This document shows positions 11,307 to 21,399 of a stretch of DNA of 64,000 nt, in pieces. The notes below the pieces were generated by a model, which was not told the DNA's origin, did not search any database, and saw only the letters and a list, made by a program, of their open reading frames with translations. Position numbers and translations under genes: made by a program. The stretch's first letter is position 1, and each line of letters begins with the position of its first letter. Origin of the DNA: Paralithodes platypus (taxonomy: Eukaryota > Arthropoda > Malacostraca > Decapoda > Lithodidae); contig CM064485.1 in NCBI GenBank assembly GCA_032716605.1, positions 35,785,158 to 35,849,157 of the forward strand. Reading direction: 5' to 3'.

Positions 11307-11514
11307 AGTATGTAGTATGTTCTGCCAGTATGTTGGTTATGTGTGTTGTTTGTTGTGGTGTGGTATATCAGTGTCTTGTATGTGCGTGTGGGTTGCTGCT
11401 GGCTGTATTGTCTGTGTCGTTTGTTAGTATGTTGTGTTGTGTTGTATAAGGTCAGTATGTTGTATACGTATGTGTGTATTATGTTATAAATTATCCTAGT
11501 ATTAGGTGTTGGCT
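11307..11514. other. T/G-rich spacer
   Basis: Low-complexity plus-strand DNA with many TGT, GTATG and TTGTG words but no perfect microsatellite. Similar T/G-rich DNA lies at 3430-3568 and 14705-15110, so the CR1 copies interrupt what may once have been one continuous tract. Confidence 0.6.
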
Positions 11515-14500
11515 TACATAAGAACATAAGAACATAAGAAAATGGGAGTCTTCAAAAAGCCGATCGGCCCATACAAGGCAGATCCCTGTCACACCCAACC
11601 CCAATTACAAGGCCCAATTATAGACCCATCTCACTAATACCTTGAGTACTGACCCTACCAAAACGGTCAGAGATTAACACAAGATTACGGGGGTCTGCTG
11701 AGCGCCGATTGGCCCACACCTGGTAGATCCCCCTCACACCCAACCCCTCTCGTCCATATGCCTATCTAATTTTATCTTAAAGCTCCCTATCGTTCTTGAT
11801 CCCACTATATCACTTAGTAGCCTATTCCACCCATCTACAACTCTGTTACCAAACCAATGTTTGCCTATATCTTTTCTGAAACGAAATTTATCTAATTTGA
11901 AACCATTTGTACGAGTTATTTCGCTATCACTGAGCTTTAGTACATTTTCATGTCTCCTTTATTAATTCCACTAACCCACTTGAATACCTCTATCATGTCA
12001 CCTCTAACTCTGCGTCTCTCTAACGAATGTAAGCCTAATTTCTTCAACCTTTCTTCATACGGAAGATTTCTAATATTATGGATCATTTTTGTCATTCTAC
12101 GTTGTACTCTCTCCAATGAATCTATGTCCATTCTGTAATAAGGACACCAAAATTGAACAGCATAATCCATATGGGGTCTCACTAATGACAAGTAAAGTTT
12201 TAAGATAACATCAGCAGTTCTGTTACTCACACTCCTAGATATGAACCCGAGAATCCTGTTTGCCTTGTTACGAACGCTTATACATTGTTTTCTAGGCTTC
12301 AAATCATTGCTAACAAACACACCTAGATCTTTCTCACAGTCTGAGTTTTCTAATTCCATATTATCTAGTTTATATTTAAAATTTGTATGCATCTTCCCTA
12401 TCTTTAATACCTTGCATTTGTCAATGTTAAACTTCATCTGCCATTTTACTGACCATTCGTGTAAGGTATCTAGATCCCTTTGCAGACACTCTATATCTCT
12501 AACTGAATCAATTTTTCTCCCCATTTTGGTATCGTCTGCAAATTTACTTATCTTACTAGTTATACCTAAATCAAGGTCATTTATGTATATAATAAACAAC
12601 AGAGGACCTAATACAGATCCCTGGGGGACACCACTCTTGACTGATCCCCATACTGACTTAGTACCATTTATGCTGACTCTCTGCTTCCTACCAATTAGCC
12701 ATGACCTAATCCATCCTAACAACGCCCCACCTATTCCATGTGCCTCAACCTTTCTCATCAATCTCTCATGAGGGACTCTGTCGAAAGCTTTACTGAAATC
12801 TAAATCTATAATATCGTATGCCTTGTCATTATCTACTGCTTCATATATCTCTGAGAAAAAACTAAGCAAATTAGTAAGGCAAGAACGTCCCTGAGTGAAT
12901 CCATGCTGAGAAGAATTGATTAAGTTAAATGTTTCTAAGTGGTTTCTCATTTTCCTAGCAATAATTGACTCTAGTAGCTTTCCTATGATTGAAGTGAGAC
13001 TAATGGGACGGTAATTGGATGCTATTGATTTATCACCTATTTTGAAAATCGGAACTACATTTGCAAGCTTCCAAGCTTCTGGAACTATACCTGTTTCTAA
13101 TGAATTGTTAAAAAGAAATGTTAATGGGTAACTTAACTCATCTCTGCATTCGTTTAATACTCTAGCATATACCTCATCGGGACCAGGCGATTTCTGAGGT
13201 TTCAGTCTGTCAATTTCCTTAAGCACATAATTTCTACTTATAGTAACCGTACTTAACCTATTTTCTATACTATCGCTATATACCTTACGGACTTCTGGAA
13301 TCTGTGCCAAATTTTCATTAGTGAAAACGGATAGAAACTGACTATTTAATGTACTGCACATTTCTAAATCATTTTCTGTCATTTCTCCTATCGAAGTTTT
13401 AAGGGGGCCTATTTTATCTCTAACTGTAGATTTATATAGCTGGTAAAAAGTCTTAGGGTTATTTTTTGAGTCATTGGCTATCCTGATTTCCTAATTTCTT
13501 TTGTCTGTCCTTATACCTTTTTTAACCTCTCTTGATAGATTCTGATAGTAAGCAAGTAGGTGAATTTCGCCTTTCTTAATTTTTCGATATATTCCTCTCT
13601 TTTTTCCTAGAAGGTCTAATAGTCTATTATTCATCCATTTGATTGGTTCTGTGTTGATCTAAATTTTCTTTTGGGGATATATTTATTTTGCGCATTGTGG
13701 AGTGAAGAAATAAAATGATTATATGTAGCTGTCAAATTATCCTGAGTTAAGACAGGTATCTGAGAGAGAGTATGTTCATTAGCGCACCTGGGTCCACTTA
13801 ATAGTTTAACCATAGGATCGACTCTTAAGGCTCTTCTTAATCCATCATAATTGGCTTTTCTGAAATCTGGGATAAGTGTCGTATTCTCTTTAGCCTTTCC
13901 TGTCCATTGTATGTTAAAATAAATTGATTTATGATCACTATTTCCTAGTTGGTCTCCTATCTCTACATTATTTATCATTTGTTCATTATTACTGAGAACT
14001 AAATCGAGGATATTATTACCTCTAGTAGGCGAGTCTATGAATTGAAATAAAAAACTATCCTGTACCGCCTCAATAAACTCTTTTGAATCTGAGTCGCCGA
14101 TTTGATGCTGCCAATCAATATTCGGAAAATTAAAATCCCCTATAATACACACATTGCTAAACCTTGATGCTATTTTCACTTCCTGCCATAAAGCTGTACC
14201 TTCGTTTCTACTCATATTTGGTGGTCTATAAATAACACCAATAATTATGGTCTCACTACCTTCGCTAACCTTTACCCAAACACTTTCGTTATCAGTATTT
14301 AGTCTAATACCTGATTTAATACAGCTTTTTAAAGAACTCCTGACAAACACTGCTATTCCGCCGCCCCTCCTACTTGTTCGGTCGCGTTTAAACAAACTAT
14401 ATCCTGGTATATGGAATTCTGCTAAAAAAAATCTTGATTCTGTAAATATTAATCCATGTTTCAGTCAGTGCTATAATGTCTATATTTTCGTTGCTAACAA

Positions 14501-14703
14501 GGGCTCTAAGTTCATCCATTTTGTTACATAAACTCCTACAGTTTGTATAATATAATCGCAATGAATTTATTTTACTGGTATCGGATTTACCTTTATTTCT
14601 AACTGAATTCCCATCTTCTGTTACACCTTCAATATTTCTACTAGCAGTACAATTAAAATCCTGTGACTGATATTTTCTATTCCTATCTGATGTACCAGTA
14701 CGG
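11515..14703 (-). mobile_element. CR1 LINE, third and older copy
   Basis: Same CR1 family, more diverged than the nested pair. The 3' tail has three octamer-like units (ACATAAGA on the plus strand) from 11515. The 5' end is truncated a little upstream of the endonuclease, near 14703, within T/G-rich DNA. The 3' UTR is about 200 bp and matches those at 3569 and 3948. Confidence 0.9.
11750..14680 (-). pseudogene. CR1 ORF2, third copy, multiply broken
   Basis: From the 5' end: RLYYTNCRSLCNKMDEL and ALTETWIN near 14560-14440, then a 254-codon frame (14395-13631) with RRGGGIAVFVRS, GDFNFPNIDW and NSDHKS. A 1-bp deletion near 13637 and a Tyr-to-stop change (TAG near 13488) interrupt the linker. 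A 481-codon frame (13382-11937) carries the reverse transcriptase: NYRPISLTS, DLDFSKAFDRVPHERL, GVPQGSVLG, FADDTK and LVRPHMDYAVQFW. A 1-bp deletion near 11946 shifts the C-terminal ~60 residues. Inactive as read. Confidence 0.88.
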
Positions 14704-15131
14704 CACTTGAGTTGTGTCGAATTGTATTATGTCAGTATATACTGTATGTGTGGATCTTTTTGTATACACTACATCGTGTCAGTATTTTAGTTGTGTGTGT
14801 TGTGCTGTGTCTCCAATATTTCGTGTGTGTATGTTTTGTGTTATATAAATTGTGTCTGCATCTAACGGGTGTGTATGTGTACTTTGCGTTGTGACTAATT
14901 ATGTCCGTTTGTTGTTAGTGTGTGCTGTGTATTGTGTTGTATCATGCATTGCGAGTATGTGTGTGTGTATTTTGCCACTATGCTTCATGTATATGTCTTC
15001 TGGTTCATTATTGTAGTATGTTGGACGTGGGTGCTTTGTGTAGCTTTATATCATGCCAATATGGTGTACGTGTATGTTATAGTTGGGATGCATATACATC
15101 AGAATCTAACATGGGAGAGAGAGAGAGGGAG

Positions 15132-15162
<31 letters not shown>

Positions 15163-15179
15163 ATTCTGTTTCTGTGTAT
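14704..15179. other. T/G-rich spacer ending in a (GA)n(GT)n microsatellite
   Basis: Low-complexity DNA rich in TGTGT and TTGTG words, with a compound microsatellite at 15114-15162. Open frames of 60-103 codons here translate to Cys/Val/Tyr-rich low-complexity sequence and are not considered real. Confidence 0.75.
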
Positions 15180-15385
15180 GGATGAAGCAAAAGGCAAAGC
15201 TACCTGTAACAAAATTAATGTCCCCCACTAAGTTGAAAAATTGACAGAGCTAAATTCAAGGTTTGTTAGAGTTAACATGTCTGGACACCTGGAGCTTGAA
15301 GCACTTAAAGTCATAGGATGGTCATAGGATGAAGAAAAGACAGATTGAGGGAGAGAGTTCCAAAGCATACCTTACCAGTGGTGCC
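15180..15385 (-). repeat. 3' end of Jockey-like LINE family B
   Basis: Matches the reverse complement of the 3' end of the LINE at 57.5-60.0 kb: AAGCAAAAGGC, GTCCCCCACTAAGTTGAAAAA, CTGGACACCTGGAGCTTGAAG, AAGTCATAGGA and GAGAGTTCCAAAGC. Only about 200 bp of 3' UTR and the last codons remain, as expected for a strongly 5'-truncated insertion. A (TG)n run follows at 15413-15432. Confidence 0.75.
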
Positions 15386-15561
15386 ATCGGAGTGGAAAAG
15401 AGGAGTGTAAGTGCGTGTGTGTGTGTGTGTGTTGTCCATACATTAATTGGAACATTGGACCAGAGGCCTCAATGTAAATGATAATGCACACTCTAAGCCA
15501 TTAACCCATTTAGTGCGACTTTTATTTTCATCATGGTTATCATTACACAATTTGATTTAGC
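15386..15561. other. Short spacer
   Basis: Nothing recognised apart from a (GT)n run near 15413-15432. Confidence 0.5.
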
Positions 15562-15775
15562 TTAACCCCTTCCATACCGCCGATGTCTTTTTCCTTTTAT
15601 TCTAGCTATAATTAGACGATTTTGTGCAGCTTAAGAAGGATATGTGGTAGTAAAAAGGGTTTATTAAGCTAGTTCGAAGCCTGTTAATTACTAGAGGCTC
15701 TTTTGAGACTGAATAAAATAGTTTAATAGTAGCCAGAATAAAATTAAAAGACGTCTCCGGTAAAGAAGGGGTTAA
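15562..15775. mobile_element. TTAA-flanked MITE, family P1 (piggyBac-like ends)
   Basis: TTAA at 15562-15565 and 15772-15775 flanks a 206-bp element with imperfect ~60-bp terminal inverted repeats. The left end begins CCCCTTCCATACCG and the right end, reversed, begins CCCCTTCTTTACCGG; inside both lie GACGTCTTTT-like and TTTTATTCT(A/G)GCTA blocks. A TTAA target duplication with termini beginning CCC is the signature of piggyBac-superfamily elements. There is no coding capacity. Partial relatives sit at 36308, 53012 and possibly 29870. Confidence 0.82.
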
Positions 15776-15896
15776 GTAAGACATGTGGGTGTGAAGAGAT
15801 TTAATTGAGTTCTTGTCCCTTCACATGGTGGAGGTGCAGTAATTTATATGTTAAGATAATCGTCTCTTGGTATCCAAATGATGATTATGATGACGC

Positions 15897-16311
15897 TATC
15901 ATATTTACCGGGTGGATGGGACTCGTTAGCCTTGGTCGGCAACCCATCTAGGGGAGACATCCTTAACAAAATTCGGGTGGATGGGACTCGTCAGCCTTGG
16001 TCGGCAACCTGTCTAAGGGAGTAAACCTTATACAAATCGGTACTGCTTACCTGAGGGTGAAGCAGATTAGTGGATGGATTAGCCGCACACCACTGTAGAA
16101 AAATAGTGCTAAAAGGATACATAGAAAGCCTCAGAGTCGGATGGACCCTAAATTGAGTGGTCAATCCTGTAAGTCCTTCAGTAAACTGGCACGGGTTGTC
16201 CCTCTTACAGGGGATACGTCCGCTTGGGGGCATTTTGTGTATGGCCACCCTCATAAAGGGGAGTAAGGCGTCTGGCAATAGATAGATAGATAGATAGATA
16301 GGTATCATATT
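15897..16311 (+). mobile_element. SINE with duplicated head and GATA tail, 9-bp target duplication
   Basis: TATCATATT occurs at 15897-15905 and 16303-16311 and precisely flanks the element (15906-16302). A 65-bp head beginning CGGGTGGATGGGACTCG appears twice in tandem (15909 and 15974). The 3' end, TGGCCACCC...GGCGTCTGGCAATAGATAGA, closely matches the 3' terminus of the RTE-like LINE at 31.7 kb, including the (TAGA)n tail. No convincing tRNA A/B boxes were seen in the head, so its origin is open. Confidence 0.85.
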
Positions 16312-16454
16312 GAAGGATTAAATATGTCATCAGCTAAAGAGGTTAAGTAATGCCATCTACTCCACCCCTTTGCATGCCAATAATAATAAGAAGCAATAAT
16401 AAATAACTGTAAAATAGAATGAGAAATTTGTGAAACAAATTACTTTTTTTTCCA

Positions 16455-16592
16455 ACGCTACCAGCACTTGTTGACGTACTAGGTGTGGGTTAGTACTATA
16501 CAGAGTGCCTAGGTTCGAGTCCTTGGAATGCCAAATGTATTTGTTGATTTCATTAATTGAGTTTAGAAGTAAGGTTGGTTGGTGAAAAACTA
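16455..16592 (+). repeat. tRNA-like SINE, copy 1
   Basis: Contains GGTTCGAGTCC, a good RNA polymerase III B box, followed by TGCCAAATGTATTTGTTGAT, then TTTCATTAATTGAGTTTAG and AAGGTTGGTT. The same body follows a B box (GGCTCGAATCC) in reverse at 26226-26366. The two copies define a tRNA-derived SINE family. Ends are approximate and no target duplication was found. Confidence 0.7.
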
Positions 16593-17597
16593 TTATTTGT
16601 ATTGTACTGAAGCATGTTCAACAGAATTCTGTTTTGTTGATTTGTAGAGCATGTGTGAAGTGGTCCCCTTTATTTACGCAGGTAGATGTTTTGTACCTTT
16701 CAGAGATTCATGTAATTATATAACTTCAATGCATATAACTGTGGGGTGAATATTTCAGAATAGCACATACACCACACATACAGAAGCGTGCATATACTCA
16801 CACAACAACGAACACACAGTTAAACACATCAACAAGGACAATCAAACCTGTACACACACAAACACACACCTACAGACACGCACACACCTACACACACACA
16901 CACACACACAAACACCTACATACGCGCGCACACACTTGACAGAACAATACATGTTTTTATATATCACCTGTCCCCTTTATCTACCTATAAACACATGTGA
17001 GTGATCCAGCCCGTCACCCTCTCTCCCTTTCTCTCTCTCACACACACACTCCCTCTCTCACTCTTTTTCTCTCTTCAATTGTCATGTAACTTGGTTAGAC
17101 GAAAATGCTATTGCGCGAGAGGTATATATTTGACTTTACTAATGATACTTTCTTGACTGATCGAATCAGTTAGAGACAAAAAGTCGTATACATTGTTTTT
17201 ACCATTAAATATTAAATAGCCAATTCTTTGATTAAGCCTCTGAGTAAGTTCTCTTATTGCATCTCTGTAAAAGATCTACTCGGATTCAAAGTAGGAATCC
17301 TAACTTTCGTCCAGCGATCTATGCGGGCTTTTGTGGAAGGATAACTAAACTATAGATTGAATTTATGATGATCAACCATTGATCATCCTGCATGCATTCT
17401 CTATAATCCGGTCAAATCAGGATTACTTCAGCCACAAAGGTTTATAAGATATAGTGGCTTAGAAAATTAAAACTGTCATAAAAGATGAACCTGTTTAATC
17501 TTTACTCAATTAAACAAACAAATGTGTGGAAGGAAAAGCTCTCATAAAGAGCGCAAAATGAATAACACTCAGCAATTTGGAGGGAGAGAGTGAGAGT

Positions 17598-17635
<38 letters not shown>

Positions 17636-17744
17636 AAAGTAATACAAAGGAAAACAAGCAACAGCAGATATATTGATCCTCACAAGGCTGCTTATATCCA
17701 AACTACCTAACCTATGTGGAAAAAGGTAACCGTTGCACAGTAAA
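16593..17744. other. Spacer with CA- and GA-rich tracts
   Basis: No gene is recognised. Contents are a CA-rich zone at 16760-16945, CT/CA runs at 17020-17080, (GA)n at 17604-17633 and a short piece of an unclassified repeat at 17636-17705 that recurs near 39.8 kb (shared ACAAAGGAAA, CAAGCAAC and CAGAT words). Confidence 0.65.
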
Positions 17745-17783
17745 GAGTGGTGCTATTAATTTGAATACGTAGTTAATCAAGAG

Positions 17784-18194
17784 TTAACCCACAGAACCCC
17801 AGCGACGCAAACCATGCGTCCGCAATGTATGTAACGCTAAACCCCAGGGACGCATAAGGTGCGTCCTGGTTAATTACTCCGGTCCTATGGCACCTAGAGG
17901 GCTCAGATTTGTATGGGAACTGTGTAAGTATCCCACGCAACAAGGCCGATGGTTGAAAACTCTCAAAGTCTAACCGCGTGCGCGTGAGTGTGCAAAAACG
18001 TGTTTTTGCCTGTCCATTTCCCCATGTTAATTCCGACTTTCGGGCGCACCGTAGGACCCCTTAATGACCTAGGGGATCGGATTTTTGTGGGTTTTCCTTC
18101 ATTTCTAACCCATTCCTGGTGTTTTCTGGATTTTTTTTTTTTTTACAAACCCCTGGTCCTGGGGTGTACATTTATTATTAAATAGCTGGGTTAA
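17784..18194. mobile_element. TTAA-flanked MITE, family P2, copy a
   Basis: TTAA at 17784-17787 and 18191-18194 flanks 403 bp with termini CCCACAGAACCCCAGCG on the left and CCCAGCT on the right (reversed). Removing the element and one TTAA rejoins the C-terminal coding sequence of the surrounding CR1-D copy in register with its relative at 40.0 kb, which independently confirms the boundaries. The interior shares TCCTATGGCACCTAGAGGG and GTAGGACCCCTTAAT with copies at 38688 and 20275. No coding capacity; piggyBac-like by target site and ends. Confidence 0.88.
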
Positions 18195-18223
18195 AAACGA
18201 GACATTTATCTAGTCGTAATTTT

Positions 18224-18842
18224 AACGTTTCAACAATACTATTCTCTATGACATAACTAGGTCCATTTTAACGTTTCAACAATACTATTCTCTATGACAT
18301 AACTAGGTCCATTTTAACGTTTCAACAATACTATTCTCTATGACATAACTAGGTCCATTTTAACGTTTCAACAATACTATTCTCTATGACATAACTAGGT
18401 CCATTTAACGTTTCAACAATACTATTCTCTATGACATAACTAGGTCCATTTTAACGTTTCAACAATACTATTCTCTATGACATAACTAGGTCCATTTTAA
18501 CGTTTCAACAATACTATTCTCTATGACATAACTAGTCCATTTTAACGTTTCAACAATACTATTCTCTATGACATAACTAGGTCCATTTTAACGTTTCAAC
18601 AATACTATTCTCTATGACATAACTAGGTCCATTTTAACGTTTCAACAATACTATTCTCTATGACATAACTAGGTCCATTTTAACGTTTCAACAATACTAT
18701 TCTCTATGACATAACTAGGTCCATTCTCTATGACATAACTAGGTCCATTCTCTATGACATAACTAGGTCCATTCTCTATGACATAACTAGGTCCATTTTA
18801 ACGTTTCAACAATACTATTCTCTATGACATAACTAGGTCCAT
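18224..18842. repeat. 46-bp minisatellite derived from CR1-D ORF2 coding sequence
   Basis: Twelve copies of a 46-bp unit beginning AACGTTTCAACAATACTATT (starts at 18224, 18270, 18316, 18362, 18407, 18453, 18499, 18544, 18590, 18636, 18682, 18800) plus three shortened 24-bp units at 18721-18793. Read on the minus strand the unit encodes NGPSYVIENSIVETLK, aligning with NGLPRNVIDCSTVDSFK of the CR1-D copy at 40.08-40.13 kb. Both flanks continue the same CR1-D alignment, so the array arose by local amplification inside the LINE. Because 46 is not a multiple of three, frame is lost after one unit. Confidence 0.92.
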
Positions 18843-19905
18843 TTCGTAGGTTTAGTACTCGATTGAAAAAGAAATGCTTTGCCTCAGGTGAGTTAAGAGG
18901 TTTTCCAATTATCTTACAACCATTTCATGTAGTGTGGTTTCAATTATTAATTGTAAAGTATTTGTTAATCCCTTCCCAATGGGTCCCTCACCAGACGGGC
19001 ACCAAATTTCACTTAATATGTATCCTGGGAGTGAGGCAAGCGATTGCAGGCAGTTGCTTTCTTAACAAGCTTGGCATGTTGTTGGCTGGGTTTCTTTATC
19101 AGTGATTTGAGTTGACTATCATTCATTTAGTCATTTTACTTTTACTTTTTGTAACCTATATGCAGTACTTGAAATGTATCAGTATTTAAACTCATTTGCC
19201 AGGTTTGGGCCCAATATGCTAATATATCTAGATTGTTTTGGATCTGTTGAACATGCAAGGGAGATATGGCTATGGTTGCAAAGATTAGATAAAACACATT
19301 GTTGCCTCGTTTTAGATATTGAACAAATTGAAATATTAACTTTCTAGTAAATGAGGGTACAGGTCTTATCTTGTGTTCGATGTCAGGGTTCTCCCCATTG
19401 TGGTACCAGTAAATTGAATTTGCCAAAGAGTACAACATCTTCAATATAGCTTATTTTTGCAAGTTGGTCATACATCTTTCTATCAGTGTTCAGCGATTCT
19501 ACAGGTGGTCGTTATATTTATCAAATGGTTATCTTTACTTAGATTATTATTCAAATTATCATAGATTATATCAATGTTGGCTATAGATGGCCTTGTTAAT
19601 AAAATTGGATGTAGGTCTTTCTTTACATAAAGCAAAACTCCTCCCCAATTATTGTTTATAAGGCTACATTCAATCATTCTATAATTATCTGGGAATATTG
19701 TTTTCAGCTAAGAAGTCTCTTTGCTCGATGTTTAGCAATGATTCGGTAATATTGATTACACCTAAGTTTTCTGTAAACGCAATTTCCTCAAGATCTGAAA
19801 ACTTGATATGGATACAACGAACAATTGCAAACAATACTTGACACACTTGGAAACTATCTCTGTAGTGAGGCAATGGCGTCAATTGAATCTCGGAAGACAT
19901 TATGT

Positions 19906-20096
19906 TATATTTGTGTGTGAGAGAGAGAGAGAGAGAGGTTAGTTACCCCTCCTCCGCTCCATCACTTAGTATGTGGGGCAATTACCGATCATTAACCGTG
20001 ATATAATGATCGCCAGTAATTAGAAAATTTAATGTAAGAGGTGAAAAAACAAAATGAATGATGGAGATCATATAAAACAAATCTGTGTGAGAAAAT
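19906..20096. other. Spacer with (GA)n
   Basis: A (GA)n tract at 19917-19937 and otherwise unique-looking sequence; no gene recognised. Confidence 0.6.
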
Positions 20097-20500
20097 TACA
20101 TCCCCTAGACCCCCTTTCGGTAGAAAAATGTCTCGGTCAGAAGGCCGGTTCCTCTTATATGACAGGCTCGCTATCGCTCGCCAGGTATCGACATCTAAAT
20201 GGCACGAAAGGCTTTAAAATTGACAGAAATTGAGTGCAAGTTCTTAAAATCACCAAACTAATAGGGCGAACGTCTTAAACCACTGGACCCCAGTGACACG
20301 CATTATGCGTCGTCTATGTATGTAGCGCAGAGTTCCAGCGACGCAGCATATGTGACCGCAAATTTTGCTTTAAATTACTCATTTCCTATGGCACCTAGAG
20401 GGTTCAGATTTGTATGTGAACTACTTTAGGATCCCGCGGAACAATACCCATGGCTGGCAACCCCAAGGTCCAGCCGCGTGTGTGTGGGCAAGCACGGGAG

Positions 20501-21399
20501 TGAGACGCCAATATACTGTCTACCCACGCGGCGACTCGCGAGTGTTACACCATGTACTTACGTGTGTTCTCGTAGACTCGTTTCACAACCTCCCCCTCCC
20601 CCGACTGATATGGCATAATGGCTCTGTGTATGACACATTGTTTCAGGGACTATCACACTCTTGAACACTTACAAGCTGCCTTTAAATTATCACATAGTAT
20701 AAGTGACAGTGACACTCACAATATGATAATCGTAACCAAAATATTATGCAATAACAGCGGAACAGGGAAATTGAAAGTAACCTAGCCACAGTGTGGTGGT
20801 GGTGTAGCGTGTGTTCGTACATGTGTTTTATGATGGCTGGCCATCACCATGACAACTAGAACGTTCGGGGCTTTAAAATACTCTACCAACACTCGCAATG
20901 ACTTTCAGTGATAGTTGTTGTTATGTTACGCATTGTGGAAGCAAACAGAGCTACAGAGAGTGTGAGAGTAATGCGGTTGAGGCAGGCTGTGTGTACGTTC
21001 GTCCGTGCGTTTTGTTATTGTCCAGGAGCAAGATGGCTGATGGTCACCATGGCTACCAGGATGCACATGAGGCTTGCCACTCATCGGCACTGATAACACT
21101 TGACTTTATGCACTTATCACACTGTAACTTCACTTACAATGACATTCTGTGATACGTATTGCCATTTTATGAACTATGGAGGCACACATATGGGGGAGAT
21201 TGTAGGCACCAATCGAACAGGGCTACACCCAGGAGAGGCTCTAGGCATTTGATAAGGAGTCGCTGGAACTCCTGTTTCATTTGCTTCTCTTACTGATTTC
21301 CTTTGGGCATCACTTACACAGAATAATCCATCTCGCTCTCACAAACAATTCCTCCTATCTACTTCACTACATTAAACATGCACACCTTATTTCCTTCTT
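20501..21399. other. Unassigned sequence upstream of the Jockey-like LINE
   Basis: About 0.9 kb lies between the left half of the P2 MITE and the recognisable LINE. It may be the LINE's 5' UTR/ORF1 remnant or a separate insertion. Two stretches (20815-20930 and 21000-21160) look like diverged relatives, sharing GATGGCTG, CCATCACCATG/GTCACCATGG and TGACTTTCAGTGATA/TGACATTCTGTGATA-like words. Frames of 84 and 61 codons show no motif. Confidence 0.4.

Larger units (their letters stand above)
17745..19905 (-). mobile_element. Decayed CR1-D LINE carrying a MITE and a 46-bp minisatellite
   Basis: Fragments of one CR1-family LINE align collinearly with the copy at 40.0-43.7 kb. The endonuclease part (19900-19480) reads KFSDLEEIAFTEN and GGVLLYVKKDLHP. 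A reverse-transcriptase thumb piece (19260-19142) reads AYWAQTWQMSLNTD and VLHIGY. The C-terminus spans 18965-17750. The RT core is deleted and about 165 bp at 18966-19130 is unrelated. The C-terminus is split by a TTAA MITE and swollen by the minisatellite. Stops are frequent; the copy is old and inactive. Confidence 0.82.

Noticed and set aside
18224..18842. CRISPR-like regular repeats
   Set aside because: There are no unique spacers between units; it is a head-to-tail 46-bp minisatellite in a eukaryotic LINE.
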